A DNA stretch of 64,000 bases from CAYWVO01 sp964461835 (GTDB lineage Bacteria > Zixibacteria > MSB-5A5 > WJJR01 > JAJRUJ01). The translations under genes and the position numbers were made by a program. The stretch is from the NCBI GenBank assembly GCA_964461835.1, contig CAYWVO010000001.1, positions 1 through 64,000 of the forward strand. The letters run 5' to 3'. Shown here piece after piece: positions 52,313-59,698 of the stretch (within the stretch, counting starts at the first letter, position 1; each line of letters opens with the position of its first letter). The notes under the pieces were generated by a model. That model was not told the DNA's origin and did not search any database. It saw nothing but the letters and a program-made list of their open reading frames with translations.

Positions 52313-54004
52313 TCAAACCGATTGGGCCAGAACCTGTTCCAGCGGGATGACTCCCTCTTTCATTTTTTCAATGGCTGCCATACGCAACGTTTTCAGCCCT
52401 TGCTCAACGGCTACCTGGCGAATTTCATCGGTGGAACCATTTTGGAGGATGAGCCGCTCGATTTCCGAGGTGACGGTCATCACTTCGAAAATGCCGGTCC
52501 GGCCAGAAATGCCGGTTTTGCCGCATTCGGAACAGCCTTTGCCTTTGAACATGGTCATATCAGGATGGTCCGCGGGATCGAGATCGAGCATGGCGAAATG
52601 TTGCTCGGTCATTTTTACTTCTTCTTTGCAAAAGGCGCAGACTTTTCGGACCATACGCTGCGCCATGATTAATTTGGTGGCGGAGGCCACCAGGTAGCCG
52701 GGCACGCCCATATCCACCAGCCGATTAATGGTGGACGGCGCATCATTGGTGTGCAAGGTCGAGAATACCAGGTGACCGGTCAGGGCGGCCCGAATCGCGA
52801 TTTCCGCCGTTTCGCCATCACGAATCTCCCCGACCATCACAATATCCGGGTCCTGCCGCAAAAATGAGCGCAATGCCGAGGCAAAGGACAAGCCGATATT
52901 CGAACGCACCAATACTTGATTAATACCATCAAAGTTAAACTCGACCGGGTCTTCTGCGGTCATAATATTCACGTCAGTCTTGTTGAGCGTCTGCAAGGCC
53001 GAGTACAGGGTGGTAGTCTTCCCTGACCCGGTCGGCCCGGTTACCAGAATCATCCCGTAGGGCAGGTGAATGGTCTTTTCGAATCGTTCGTAAGCAGTTT
53101 TGGGAAACCCGAGTTTGGTCAGGTCCGTGCGCAGCGTCTGTGGATCGAGGATACGCATCACGACCTTCTCCCCGAAAATCGTCGGTAGCACCGATACTCG
53201 CAAATCGACGGTGCGATGGCCGACTTTGATTTTGATGCGGCCGTCCTGCGGCAGTCGGCGCTCAGAGATATCCAAATCCGCCATAATTTTCACCCGCGAG
53301 ATGATCGCTGATCGCAGTTTAAACGGTAGGGGGGCCATCTCCTCCAACTCGCCGTCGAGGCGATAGCGCAAGCGCATGCGCTTTTCATACGGTTCGATGT
53401 GAATATCCGAAGCACCCTTACGAATCGCTTCGGCGATCATCCCGTCGACCAGCCGCACCAGCGGTTTATCTTGCACGGCAGACTGGAGGTCGAGGTCCGA
53501 TTGGATATCGTCCTCTTGTTCGACGATCTGCAGCTCATCGGACTCCATCCCCTTGATGATCTCGGAGATCCCACCGGTATCGTTGTAGAAGCGATCGATC
53601 GCCTTGGCAATGGCCTTCTCGGGGCTGATCACCGGCTGAATCTGGCAACCGGTGATAAATTTCACCGCATCGAGGACATAAATATTGTGCGGATCGGCGA
53701 TGGCCACCACCAGGGTTTTGCCCAGTTTGGACACGGCGATGACATTGAAACGGCGGGCGATATCCAGCGGGATGAGTTTGACGACGTCGGGATTGAGTTC
53801 AATATCCGCCAGACGGATGGCACCAATATTTAGCTGCTTGCCGATAAAATGGATCAGTGTGTCTTCATCAGGGACCGCACCGGTCTTGACCAGGACATCG
53901 GTAAACTTTTCGTTGGTCTTTTGCTGCACCGATTGGGCATGAGTCAGCTGTTCCGGGGTAATTTTCCCGGCCTTGACTAACATCTGGCCCAATTCTTCAG
54001 ACAT
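52313..54004 (-). CDS. pilB: type IV pilus extension ATPase PilB
   Basis: Hexameric ATPase that powers pilus assembly. 563 aa: N-terminal GspE/MshEN domain (first 150), GADIHIEPYEKRMRLRYRLDG, Walker A GPTGSGKTTTLYSALQ, PDIVMVGEIRDGETAEIAIRAAL, HLVFSTLHTNDAPSTINRL and the tetra-cysteine zinc motif CAFCKEE...CSECG. GGAGTGG precedes the ATG. Transcribed just ahead of pilT and pilC and 90 nt behind the roadblock gene. Confidence 0.97.
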   Translation of the reverse strand: MSEELGQMLVKAGKITPEQLTHAQSVQQKTNEKFTDVLVKTGAVPDEDTLIHFIGKQLNIGAIRLADIELNPDVVKLIPLDIARRFNVIAVSKLGKTLVVAIADPHNIYVLDAVKFITGCQIQPVISPEKAIAKAIDRFYNDTGGISEIIKGMESDELQIVEQEDDIQSDLDLQSAVQDKPLVRLVDGMIAEAIRKGASDIHIEPYEKRMRLRYRLDGELEEMAPLPFKLRSAIISRVKIMADLDISERRLPQDGRIKIKVGHRTVDLRVSVLPTIFGEKVVMRILDPQTLRTDLTKLGFPKTAYERFEKTIHLPYGMILVTGPTGSGKTTTLYSALQTLNKTDVNIMTAEDPVEFNFDGINQVLVRSNIGLSFASALRSFLRQDPDIVMVGEIRDGETAEIAIRAALTGHLVFSTLHTNDAPSTINRLVDMGVPGYLVASATKLIMAQRMVRKVCAFCKEEVKMTEQHFAMLDLDPADHPDMTMFKGKGCSECGKTGISGRTGIFEVMTVTSEIERLILQNGSTDEIRQVAVEQGLKTLRMAAIEKMKEGVIPLEQVLAQSV

Positions 54005-54093
54005 ACCACTCCAACCGCTGCTTACTTACTCCCCCCTGCCGCCGCCGGCAGGTCATTTACAAGGTGGAGATCAGCCGGTGCCGACGGATATCA

Positions 54094-54576
54094 TCAACCA
54101 CCAAAGACGTCATCGATACGCGATTCTGCTGTCTCCTCGAACGTGCTGTCGAATTCCGGTCGATCGGCATTCGGCGGTGGCTCAGAGAAGATTTCGTTGA
54201 GCTTTTCACCGGCTTCCCGGCAGTACAAGCGCACCATACCGATCGTTGTACGCTCATCGAATACGACTGCCAGAATTGTCTGCTCATTAACCAACGCAAT
54301 GTGGATATGGTCTTTCTTGCCCTGGTGGAACAGCACGGAGAATTCCGGTTCACCCACGAGACGTGCGATTTCGCGGGTCGAGGCGAAACTCCCGGCCAAC
54401 AAGGCAGCCAGTGCGGTGGTATCGAGTCCCTGGGTGAAACCCTGACGCGTAATCAGATGTCCGTCTTTATCGACGAGCAGAGCGCACTTAGCCTCTGCTT
54501 TCTTAATCATCCACGTGATCGCGGCGTCAATTTTGTCCATTTGTTGTTCATAGATCATCAGGGTGTCTTCTTTCAC
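54094..54576 (-). CDS. roadblock/LC7-domain protein 1
   Basis: A 160-residue protein whose first 115 residues follow the roadblock/LC7 pattern: an N-terminal helix, then KCALLVDKDGHLITRQGFTQGLDTTALAALLAGSFASTREI, and HIHIALVNEQTILAVVFDERTTIGMVRLYCREAGEKL. The last 35 residues are acidic and proline-containing. Roadblock proteins act as dimeric partners of Ras-like GTPases (as MglB for MglA). GTG start at 54576 with GGGGGTGA, only 11 nt after the MglA stop, so the two are surely co-translated. Confidence 0.85.
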   Translation of the reverse strand: MKEDTLMIYEQQMDKIDAAITWMIKKAEAKCALLVDKDGHLITRQGFTQGLDTTALAALLAGSFASTREIARLVGEPEFSVLFHQGKKDHIHIALVNEQTILAVVFDERTTIGMVRLYCREAGEKLNEIFSEPPPNADRPEFDSTFEETAESRIDDVFGG

Positions 54577-54587
54577 GATGTCACCCC

Positions 54588-55646
54588 CTATCGTCCCAAG
54601 AGCCAGCCAAAGAGCCGGGCAAAGATTGATTTGCGTTGTTGCGTTGTTTGTCTTGTCTGTCGTTTTGTGGTGGAGGCACCGGCAGCCCGGCGGCTCCCGC
54701 CCTGCCGGACCCGGAGCGACGGCTCACGGTGAATGGTCGAGCCGGGTCGGGGGACGCGGGGTTGCCCGTCGCCCGGTCGCGGCGGTTCCGGCGCGGATTC
54801 CGCCGGTGGCGATGCGGCAGCCGGCGATCCGGTTCCGGACGGCTCAGGCACCGAGGCCAGTTGCTGCTCCAGTGGAATGGGGCCGGAATCTCCACCGGGC
54901 CTTGTTGATGGACTCGCATCAGCGGCGGCAGCCGCGTTCACACCAACCGGTTCCGGTCCGGGTCGGTCCTGCGACGGAAGCCGCGATGGGGTCTCCGCTA
55001 TCTGTTTGGCTGCACCCGCCTGGTCGACCGTTTGAACGGTTGGTGTTTGCGTACCTGCTGTGGCTCGCGACCGTGCATCCTGCAACACCAATTTTGTAAT
55101 TTTTTTGAGGGTGTCGAAGACCCCGACTCCGGTTGTGGCAACGGCCTCGAAGGCCGGCAGCATGCGGGGATTGAGCTGTTCATTCAATTCGGCGGGGGAC
55201 AAAATATCGGGCAAATCCCGCTTGTTCCATTGAAAGACCAGGGGTAACGCCTCGGTGTTGAGCCCGTTCTCCCGCAAGTTATCGTACATGTTATTCAAAC
55301 TCTCAATATTCTCATTTAATTTCGAGGATTGTGAATCGGCGACAAAAACCAGTCCATCCACGCCGCGCAGGACGAGTCGCCGCGTCGCATTGTAAAAGAC
55401 CTGTCCCGGGACGGTGTAGAGCTGGAACTTCGTATCAAATCCGGCGATCTGACCGACGTCGACCGGCAAGAAATCGAAATACAGGGTCCGGTCGGCTTCG
55501 GTCGCCAGGCTGATCAGATCACCTCGGGAGTTCGAGGGGACTTTTTCGTGGACAAACTGCAGGTTGGTTGTCTTGCCCGATAGTCCCGGTCCGTAATAGA
55601 CAATTTTGCAGTTTATTTCTCGCAAGGCGTAGTTAATGGATACCAT
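54588..55646 (-). CDS. mglA: MglA-like small Ras-type GTPase with a long C-terminal tail
   Basis: A 352-residue protein. Residues 1-195 are a full MglA-type GTPase: P-loop YGPGLSGKTTNLQF, the switch-II region QLYTVPGQVFYNATRRLVLRGVDGLVFVADSQ with the MglA-specific VPGQ, and NKRDLPDI. MglA controls polarity of type IV pili and gliding in myxobacteria and relatives. The tail (about 200-352) is low-complexity, rich in Pro, Ala, Ser, Gln, Arg, and ends in KSIFARLFGWLLGR, an amphipathic, membrane-binding-like helix. Typical MglA is about 195 residues. The gene lies between two roadblock genes. Confidence 0.9.
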   Translation of the reverse strand: MVSINYALREINCKIVYYGPGLSGKTTNLQFVHEKVPSNSRGDLISLATEADRTLYFDFLPVDVGQIAGFDTKFQLYTVPGQVFYNATRRLVLRGVDGLVFVADSQSSKLNENIESLNNMYDNLRENGLNTEALPLVFQWNKRDLPDILSPAELNEQLNPRMLPAFEAVATTGVGVFDTLKKITKLVLQDARSRATAGTQTPTVQTVDQAGAAKQIAETPSRLPSQDRPGPEPVGVNAAAAADASPSTRPGGDSGPIPLEQQLASVPEPSGTGSPAAASPPAESAPEPPRPGDGQPRVPRPGSTIHREPSLRVRQGGSRRAAGASTTKRQTRQTTQQRKSIFARLFGWLLGR

Positions 55647-55703
55647 AGTCTCAGGTGCTCCCTATTGGCCGTCTGCATTCACGTGACGGTCGCGAACCGG
55701 CGT

Positions 55704-56045
55704 TCAGCTTGCCTGCTGTAAACGGTTAATCGCGTGGTTGATTTCCAGCCGGATCAGACCGATGTTCGCCTGCTCCTCGGTGGTGACGACCAACATGCCT
55801 AATCCCGCATCGGCGAGAAACATTTTCCCGGTGTCCGCCTCAATGGTCACTTGCGCGAATGGATCCCGCTGTAGCCGATCCATTGACTTGCGGACGACTG
55901 CGGCAATCGAGGAGGCCAAAGCGCCAACGGTTTCGTCTTCGTGGTTGGCATCCAAATTGGCGGCGATGACAATGCCATCCTCACCCACAACCATGCTCCC
56001 GGTCACCCCGGAAGTTTTGTTTAGTTCTTCCAGCACGTCATACAT
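55704..56045 (-). CDS. roadblock/LC7-domain protein 2 (MglB-like)
   Basis: A 113-residue single-domain roadblock protein: MYDVLEELNKTSGVTGSMVVGEDGIVIAANLDANHEDETVG, LASSIAAVVRKSMDRL, AQVTIEADTGKMFLADAG, GMLVVTTEEQANIGLIRLEINHAINRL. This is the simplest member here and the closest in form to MglB, the GTPase activator of MglA. It ends 57 nt before the mglA start and begins inside the last 8 nt of the membrane-anchored roadblock gene. Confidence 0.88.
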   Translation of the reverse strand: MYDVLEELNKTSGVTGSMVVGEDGIVIAANLDANHEDETVGALASSIAAVVRKSMDRLQRDPFAQVTIEADTGKMFLADAGLGMLVVTTEEQANIGLIRLEINHAINRLQQAS

Positions 56046-56949
56046 GAGAAACCTCCAACCCCGCCGGCTGAGCCGTGCGATATCGGTGTTGATAGTGCTT
56101 GGTAATCATCTCCACCGCTTGCCCGACCCGCAGATTAATCAACTCGCCTGTTTCGGGTGTCGCCAGCACCGCCAGCCAGAACGGGCCGGCGGCACGAATG
56201 ATCAGGTGGCCTAAATCGGATTCGACTTCCAGGCGATCGATACCGGCTTCGCCCTGCTGCGGTGTGAATTGTCCATGATAGCGCACGACCTCCACCGCCG
56301 TGGCCGCCCAGTATTCAGCTTCGGTGCGTTCATTCGCGCTCGACCAGTAGGCGACCACTAATCCCTTGGTGTCGGCGATGACCGCGACCCGGACGCCGAC
56401 ATAATCACCCAGCCAGGCTGTGGCCGCATCGAAGGACAGCTCGTCAGCCTCCAGCACCGGTTTCGCCGGGGGAGTTTTCTCGGGAAAGGAGAAGCCTCTG
56501 GTCTGCGGTGGCGCCGCCGGCCGGGCCCGATTGGAGTCAATGGCGAACCGGGACCTGCGCACCCACGAGCGATTCAGCAAGGGCATGAGCAAAAACGGCG
56601 CAAAGGCGACATGCAGGACCACTGCGGGTGGGTACTGCCACAGACATTCCGGAATACTCTCCTTCAGAGGAATTGTCTGCATCACCGAAACTAATCCTGC
56701 AAGTACTAAACCGACGCTAATCCGAAAGAGCACTGTCCCGCCGGCGGCCATTAGCTTGTGACCGACACTCAATCGCACCTGGAGTACCAAATAGAGCAGG
56801 AAGTACAGTGCCCACTCACCGAAAGCGTACAGGGGATGCAGGTTTAAATTCGGGAGACCAAAGGTCGCCGGGTACAGGATCAATGGCACGATACTGATCG
56901 CAACAGCCAGAATGACTGTCTGTCTAATTATTGCCCATTTGGAATTCAT
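56038..56949 (-). CDS. membrane-anchored roadblock-like protein
   Basis: A 303-residue protein. Residues 1-125 hold four hydrophobic segments (VILAVAISIVPLILYPATFG; YAFGEWALYFLLYLVLQV; GTVLFRISVGLVLAGLVSVM; AVVLHVAFAPFLLMPLL). A basic/proline linker follows, and residues about 165-295 resemble a roadblock domain: FDAATAWLGDYVGVRVAVIADTKGLVVAYWSS, WAATAVEVVRYHG, DRLEVESDLGHLIIRAAGPFWLAVLATPE, LINLRVGQAVEMI. It overlaps the MglB-like gene by 8 nt and the TPR gene by 4 nt. The combination suggests recruitment of the GTPase to the membrane; I know no standard name for it. Confidence 0.75.
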   Translation of the reverse strand: MNSKWAIIRQTVILAVAISIVPLILYPATFGLPNLNLHPLYAFGEWALYFLLYLVLQVRLSVGHKLMAAGGTVLFRISVGLVLAGLVSVMQTIPLKESIPECLWQYPPAVVLHVAFAPFLLMPLLNRSWVRRSRFAIDSNRARPAAPPQTRGFSFPEKTPPAKPVLEADELSFDAATAWLGDYVGVRVAVIADTKGLVVAYWSSANERTEAEYWAATAVEVVRYHGQFTPQQGEAGIDRLEVESDLGHLIIRAAGPFWLAVLATPETGELINLRVGQAVEMITKHYQHRYRTAQPAGLEVSHV

Positions 56950-57890
56950 AGTATACCCCGTTGCTGGCCGGACCCGTTCCCTGTCTGTGCGGCTTCAGCA
57001 GTCTCCGAATCCTGTGTTTTCGACAGTCGAGCAAGATGTTGATCAAGGATTTTGGCGACGGATGCGTATTTGACTATGTTTCGTCCAATGAAAGCGGCAA
57101 CAAAATCCAATGCCTGCCGAATGCCAACTTGTCCTCCGGAATCCTCGATGCGAAGCGTTTTCGGGCGACCGAACGGACTCGGCGCGAGCAGGCGGTGCAA
57201 TTCATCCCAACAATCGCGCAGAATGGGTTCCCAATCCGCTGAAATTGAGTCCGGGCGTGTTTCCTGGGCCAGTTCTCCCTCCTGAATATTCCATAAAGCG
57301 GCGCCGTTGACTCGTGGCTCCTGCATCACCCGATTGATAATCTCCAGCGGTTCGAGCGTGAGTTCTTCAGGTGTCGTCTCTGAGGTGCTGACCGGCGGGC
57401 CGGGGGGAATGCCGGCCTCGACCGTCGGTTTATGGGAGACCGTGGTCGGCAGGGGCCCGGCAACCGTTTGCCGCTTGGCGTCCTGCAACTTTTGGAGTAA
57501 AGGCTTGACTGCCTCGTCATTGCCGGGACCAGCGCCAATCCGGTTGAGAATGGCCCGTGCTTTCGACAGATACCCGGACTGTATGGCTATTTCGGCAGCC
57601 AATAAATCGTTGGTCCGTGAAGGACCGTCCAATTCGATCGCTTTCTCCACTGCGGCGCGTGCCTGCTCAATCATATTCTGGTGAAGGTATAATTTTGCCA
57701 TGACCGCATGAGCCGCACCGTAATCGGGATGCAGACGCAAGCCGTTTTTGCAGACCGAAAAGGCTCGGCCGAATTCCCCGCGCCGCCGATAGGCCTCTGC
57801 CAACGCTGCGAAAATACGCGAGCGTGGATTTTCATCCAAAATGGAGAGGCACTTTTTGATGCGCTCGTCGAGTTCGACGACGTTAATCAT
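56946..57890 (-). CDS. TPR protein with roadblock-like C-terminal region
   Basis: A 314-residue protein. The first 130 residues contain TPR units (IFAALAEAYRRRGEFGRAFSVCKNGLRLHPDYGAAHAVMAKLYLHQNMIEQARAAVEKAIELD, SGYLSKARAILNRIG). After a Pro/Thr linker, residues about 190-310 have EPLEIINRVMQEPRVNGAALWNIQEGEL, a helix and PKTLRIEDSGGQVGIRQALDFVAAFIG, resembling a divergent roadblock domain. Start ATG 57890 follows GGGAAGGG; the frame extends to 57938. The last 4 nt overlap the next gene (ATGA). Confidence 0.7.
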   Translation of the reverse strand: MINVVELDERIKKCLSILDENPRSRIFAALAEAYRRRGEFGRAFSVCKNGLRLHPDYGAAHAVMAKLYLHQNMIEQARAAVEKAIELDGPSRTNDLLAAEIAIQSGYLSKARAILNRIGAGPGNDEAVKPLLQKLQDAKRQTVAGPLPTTVSHKPTVEAGIPPGPPVSTSETTPEELTLEPLEIINRVMQEPRVNGAALWNIQEGELAQETRPDSISADWEPILRDCWDELHRLLAPSPFGRPKTLRIEDSGGQVGIRQALDFVAAFIGRNIVKYASVAKILDQHLARLSKTQDSETAEAAQTGNGSGQQRGIL

Positions 57891-58101
57891 TGAAGTCCCT
57901 TCCCAAAGCCAAACCATCCCAGCAGACGCGTTTGGCATCGCCGGGGATGTTCTTGTGCCCTTATACTTTATCGACGCCCCTGAGCCGTCGCTTTATCTGC
58001 GAGCACGTTTTGTTCGAAGCTGTGCAGGTCTGGTCCACGATGTGCACAATCTGCGCATGCGAATGACCGGGGTCGGTGAAGCAAGCGGGTCCCCCACATG
58101 C

Positions 58102-58470
58102 TCATGTCAGAACTTTGCGGATTTTGACCATCGCCAAAAGCAACAGCAAGAAACCGAGGGTATGCAGGAGAATGACCAGGTCCTCGGCGGCAGTCGGTAG
58201 TACAATACCGGACAGCAAATTCATCCCCTGCCCCAGGGCAAAGATAAAGAAGGCAACCGTCAGCCACTGCCATGGCGTGGCCAACCGCCCACCGCGAACG
58301 AAGGTCATGACTTTCCATGATACGACCAAACAGCCGATAGAAAGCCCCAGCATCAGTGCTTCGATCAGCAATCCGCCGGAACTCCCCCCGCTGCCGGTTG
58401 ACGCGCAGGCAGTGGTCGGGATCAACAGCAGAGCACCTCCTGCAACAGAACTCACTCGTATATTGGTCAT
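58102..58470 (-). CDS. small membrane protein of unknown function
   Basis: A 122-residue protein with a hydrophobic start (SSVAGGALLLIPTTACA, possibly a signal or lipoprotein-type segment) and three further membrane helices (GGLLIEALMLGLSIGCLVVSW; WLTVAFFIFALGQGMNLLSGIV; LVILLHTLGFLLLLLAMV). The family is unknown to me. The ATG overlaps the last 4 nt of the DUF4388 gene, so it belongs to the same transcription unit. A 211-nt gap separates it from the next gene downstream. Confidence 0.7.
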   Translation of the reverse strand: MTNIRVSSVAGGALLLIPTTACASTGSGGSSGGLLIEALMLGLSIGCLVVSWKVMTFVRGGRLATPWQWLTVAFFIFALGQGMNLLSGIVLPTAAEDLVILLHTLGFLLLLLAMVKIRKVLT

Positions 58471-59633
58471 GATACCACCAGGCTATCCACAAACTCTCGG
58501 CCGATGTCATACTTATCGGCCAAAACGCGTTTTTGGGCCAGCAGGAACGCCAGTTCTTTGTGAATGGTCTCGGCCAAATGCGACGCGGATTTGCGCCCCA
58601 GTTTATCGCAGACAACGGCGAAACGATCCCGCAACAACGTGGAGGCCTGCGAAAGAACTTTATGCAGGCGGATAGGTTCCGGCATCGCATCAGTGACCTG
58701 GAAAAAGATCCGTTGCCCCCGACTTTCATCTTCTTGAGTTAACGCCTCAACCAGGGAAGAGGAGACGCCTTTCGGCATGGATTGAACGAACAGTTGACCG
58801 CCGCCGGCGCCTAGTAACCCATGGAGATGTTCCTCGATGCGACGCAGGGAGTGCGAATACAGCGAGAATATCAACGCATAGAGCTTCTTCATCTCATCCG
58901 GGTCCTGCTCTTCCGCTGTTGCCGTCTCGACCCGTTCCACCAAACCCATACTGAGTAACCGGTGCAGGGCCTTTGCCGCGGCGTAGTCGCCCCGGGAGAA
59001 GGTTTGCATAATTTCATCAACGCGGCGTTGGCCGTTGGCGAGGGCCAAAAGCTCCAGATCCTCACTCGCCAACTTATACTCATCATGGGTTTGCAAGGGC
59101 GACGTGGCGAACCGTATCAGGGTGTTGGCCGGTGGGAGGCTGTCGCGAATCTCACTCCACTCATCAAACCGCCGTGCCCCCTCCATCATGACACTCATCG
59201 TGTTCAATTCGGTCAGGAGCGATTTCGGTGGTGGCGATTCATTGTCGACAAAGCGAAACTCTCCATCACCCCAGACAAACAGGCTGTATATAATTTCCTC
59301 AATCTGGAGTCGCAGGGCCTCACGCATTTGGGCCGGTTCAACGAGCCGCAGCTCGACAATCAACTCACCGATTCGTTTGCGCGAAGCTTTTTGGCGTTTG
59401 AGGACATATTCCAATTGCTCCTGGGTGAGCCGTCCGTGTCGAATCAACAATTGTCCCAGCCGATCTTCCTCGGTGTATTCGGAATTAGCGAAGATGATTT
59501 GTCCCTTGGCGAAGTAAATGCGCTTTTCCTGACTACCGCGAACAAGATGCAATGCCCCCGTTTTATTACCGGTGGCCACCAGTTGCAGGATGTCACCGAA
59601 AGAGACGGTGGATAAGTTTCCAGAAAAGCCCAT
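58467..59633 (-). CDS. DUF4388-domain protein, first gene of the MglA/pilus string
   Basis: A 388-residue cytoplasmic protein starting with the DUF4388/PATAN pattern: GFSGNLSTVSFGDILQLVATGNKTGALHLVRGSQEKRIYFAKGQIIFANS. A MshEN/GspE-N-like helical pair follows (LGQLLIRHGRLTQEQLEYVLKRQK and the related IGELIVELRLVEPAQMREAL), then a winged-helix-like segment (DEIMQTFSRGDYAAAKALHRLLSMGLVERV) and a helical C-terminus. DUF4388 proteins act beside roadblock GTPase systems and two-component proteins in several phyla. Overlaps the membrane protein gene by 4 nt. Confidence 0.88.
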   Translation of the reverse strand: MGFSGNLSTVSFGDILQLVATGNKTGALHLVRGSQEKRIYFAKGQIIFANSEYTEEDRLGQLLIRHGRLTQEQLEYVLKRQKASRKRIGELIVELRLVEPAQMREALRLQIEEIIYSLFVWGDGEFRFVDNESPPPKSLLTELNTMSVMMEGARRFDEWSEIRDSLPPANTLIRFATSPLQTHDEYKLASEDLELLALANGQRRVDEIMQTFSRGDYAAAKALHRLLSMGLVERVETATAEEQDPDEMKKLYALIFSLYSHSLRRIEEHLHGLLGAGGGQLFVQSMPKGVSSSLVEALTQEDESRGQRIFFQVTDAMPEPIRLHKVLSQASTLLRDRFAVVCDKLGRKSASHLAETIHKELAFLLAQKRVLADKYDIGREFVDSLVVS

Positions 59634-59698
59634 TAGAAACGCACTCCGATCCCCCGCGTTTCGCTACCATTAATCTTATCGGGCACATTCCATCACCG

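Noticed and set aside
57968..58729. 253-codon minus-strand frame across the small membrane protein and DUF4388 genes
   Set aside because: The overlapping frame with ATGA coupling and membrane helices is the better candidate; this one is rich in Arg and Cys in no pattern.
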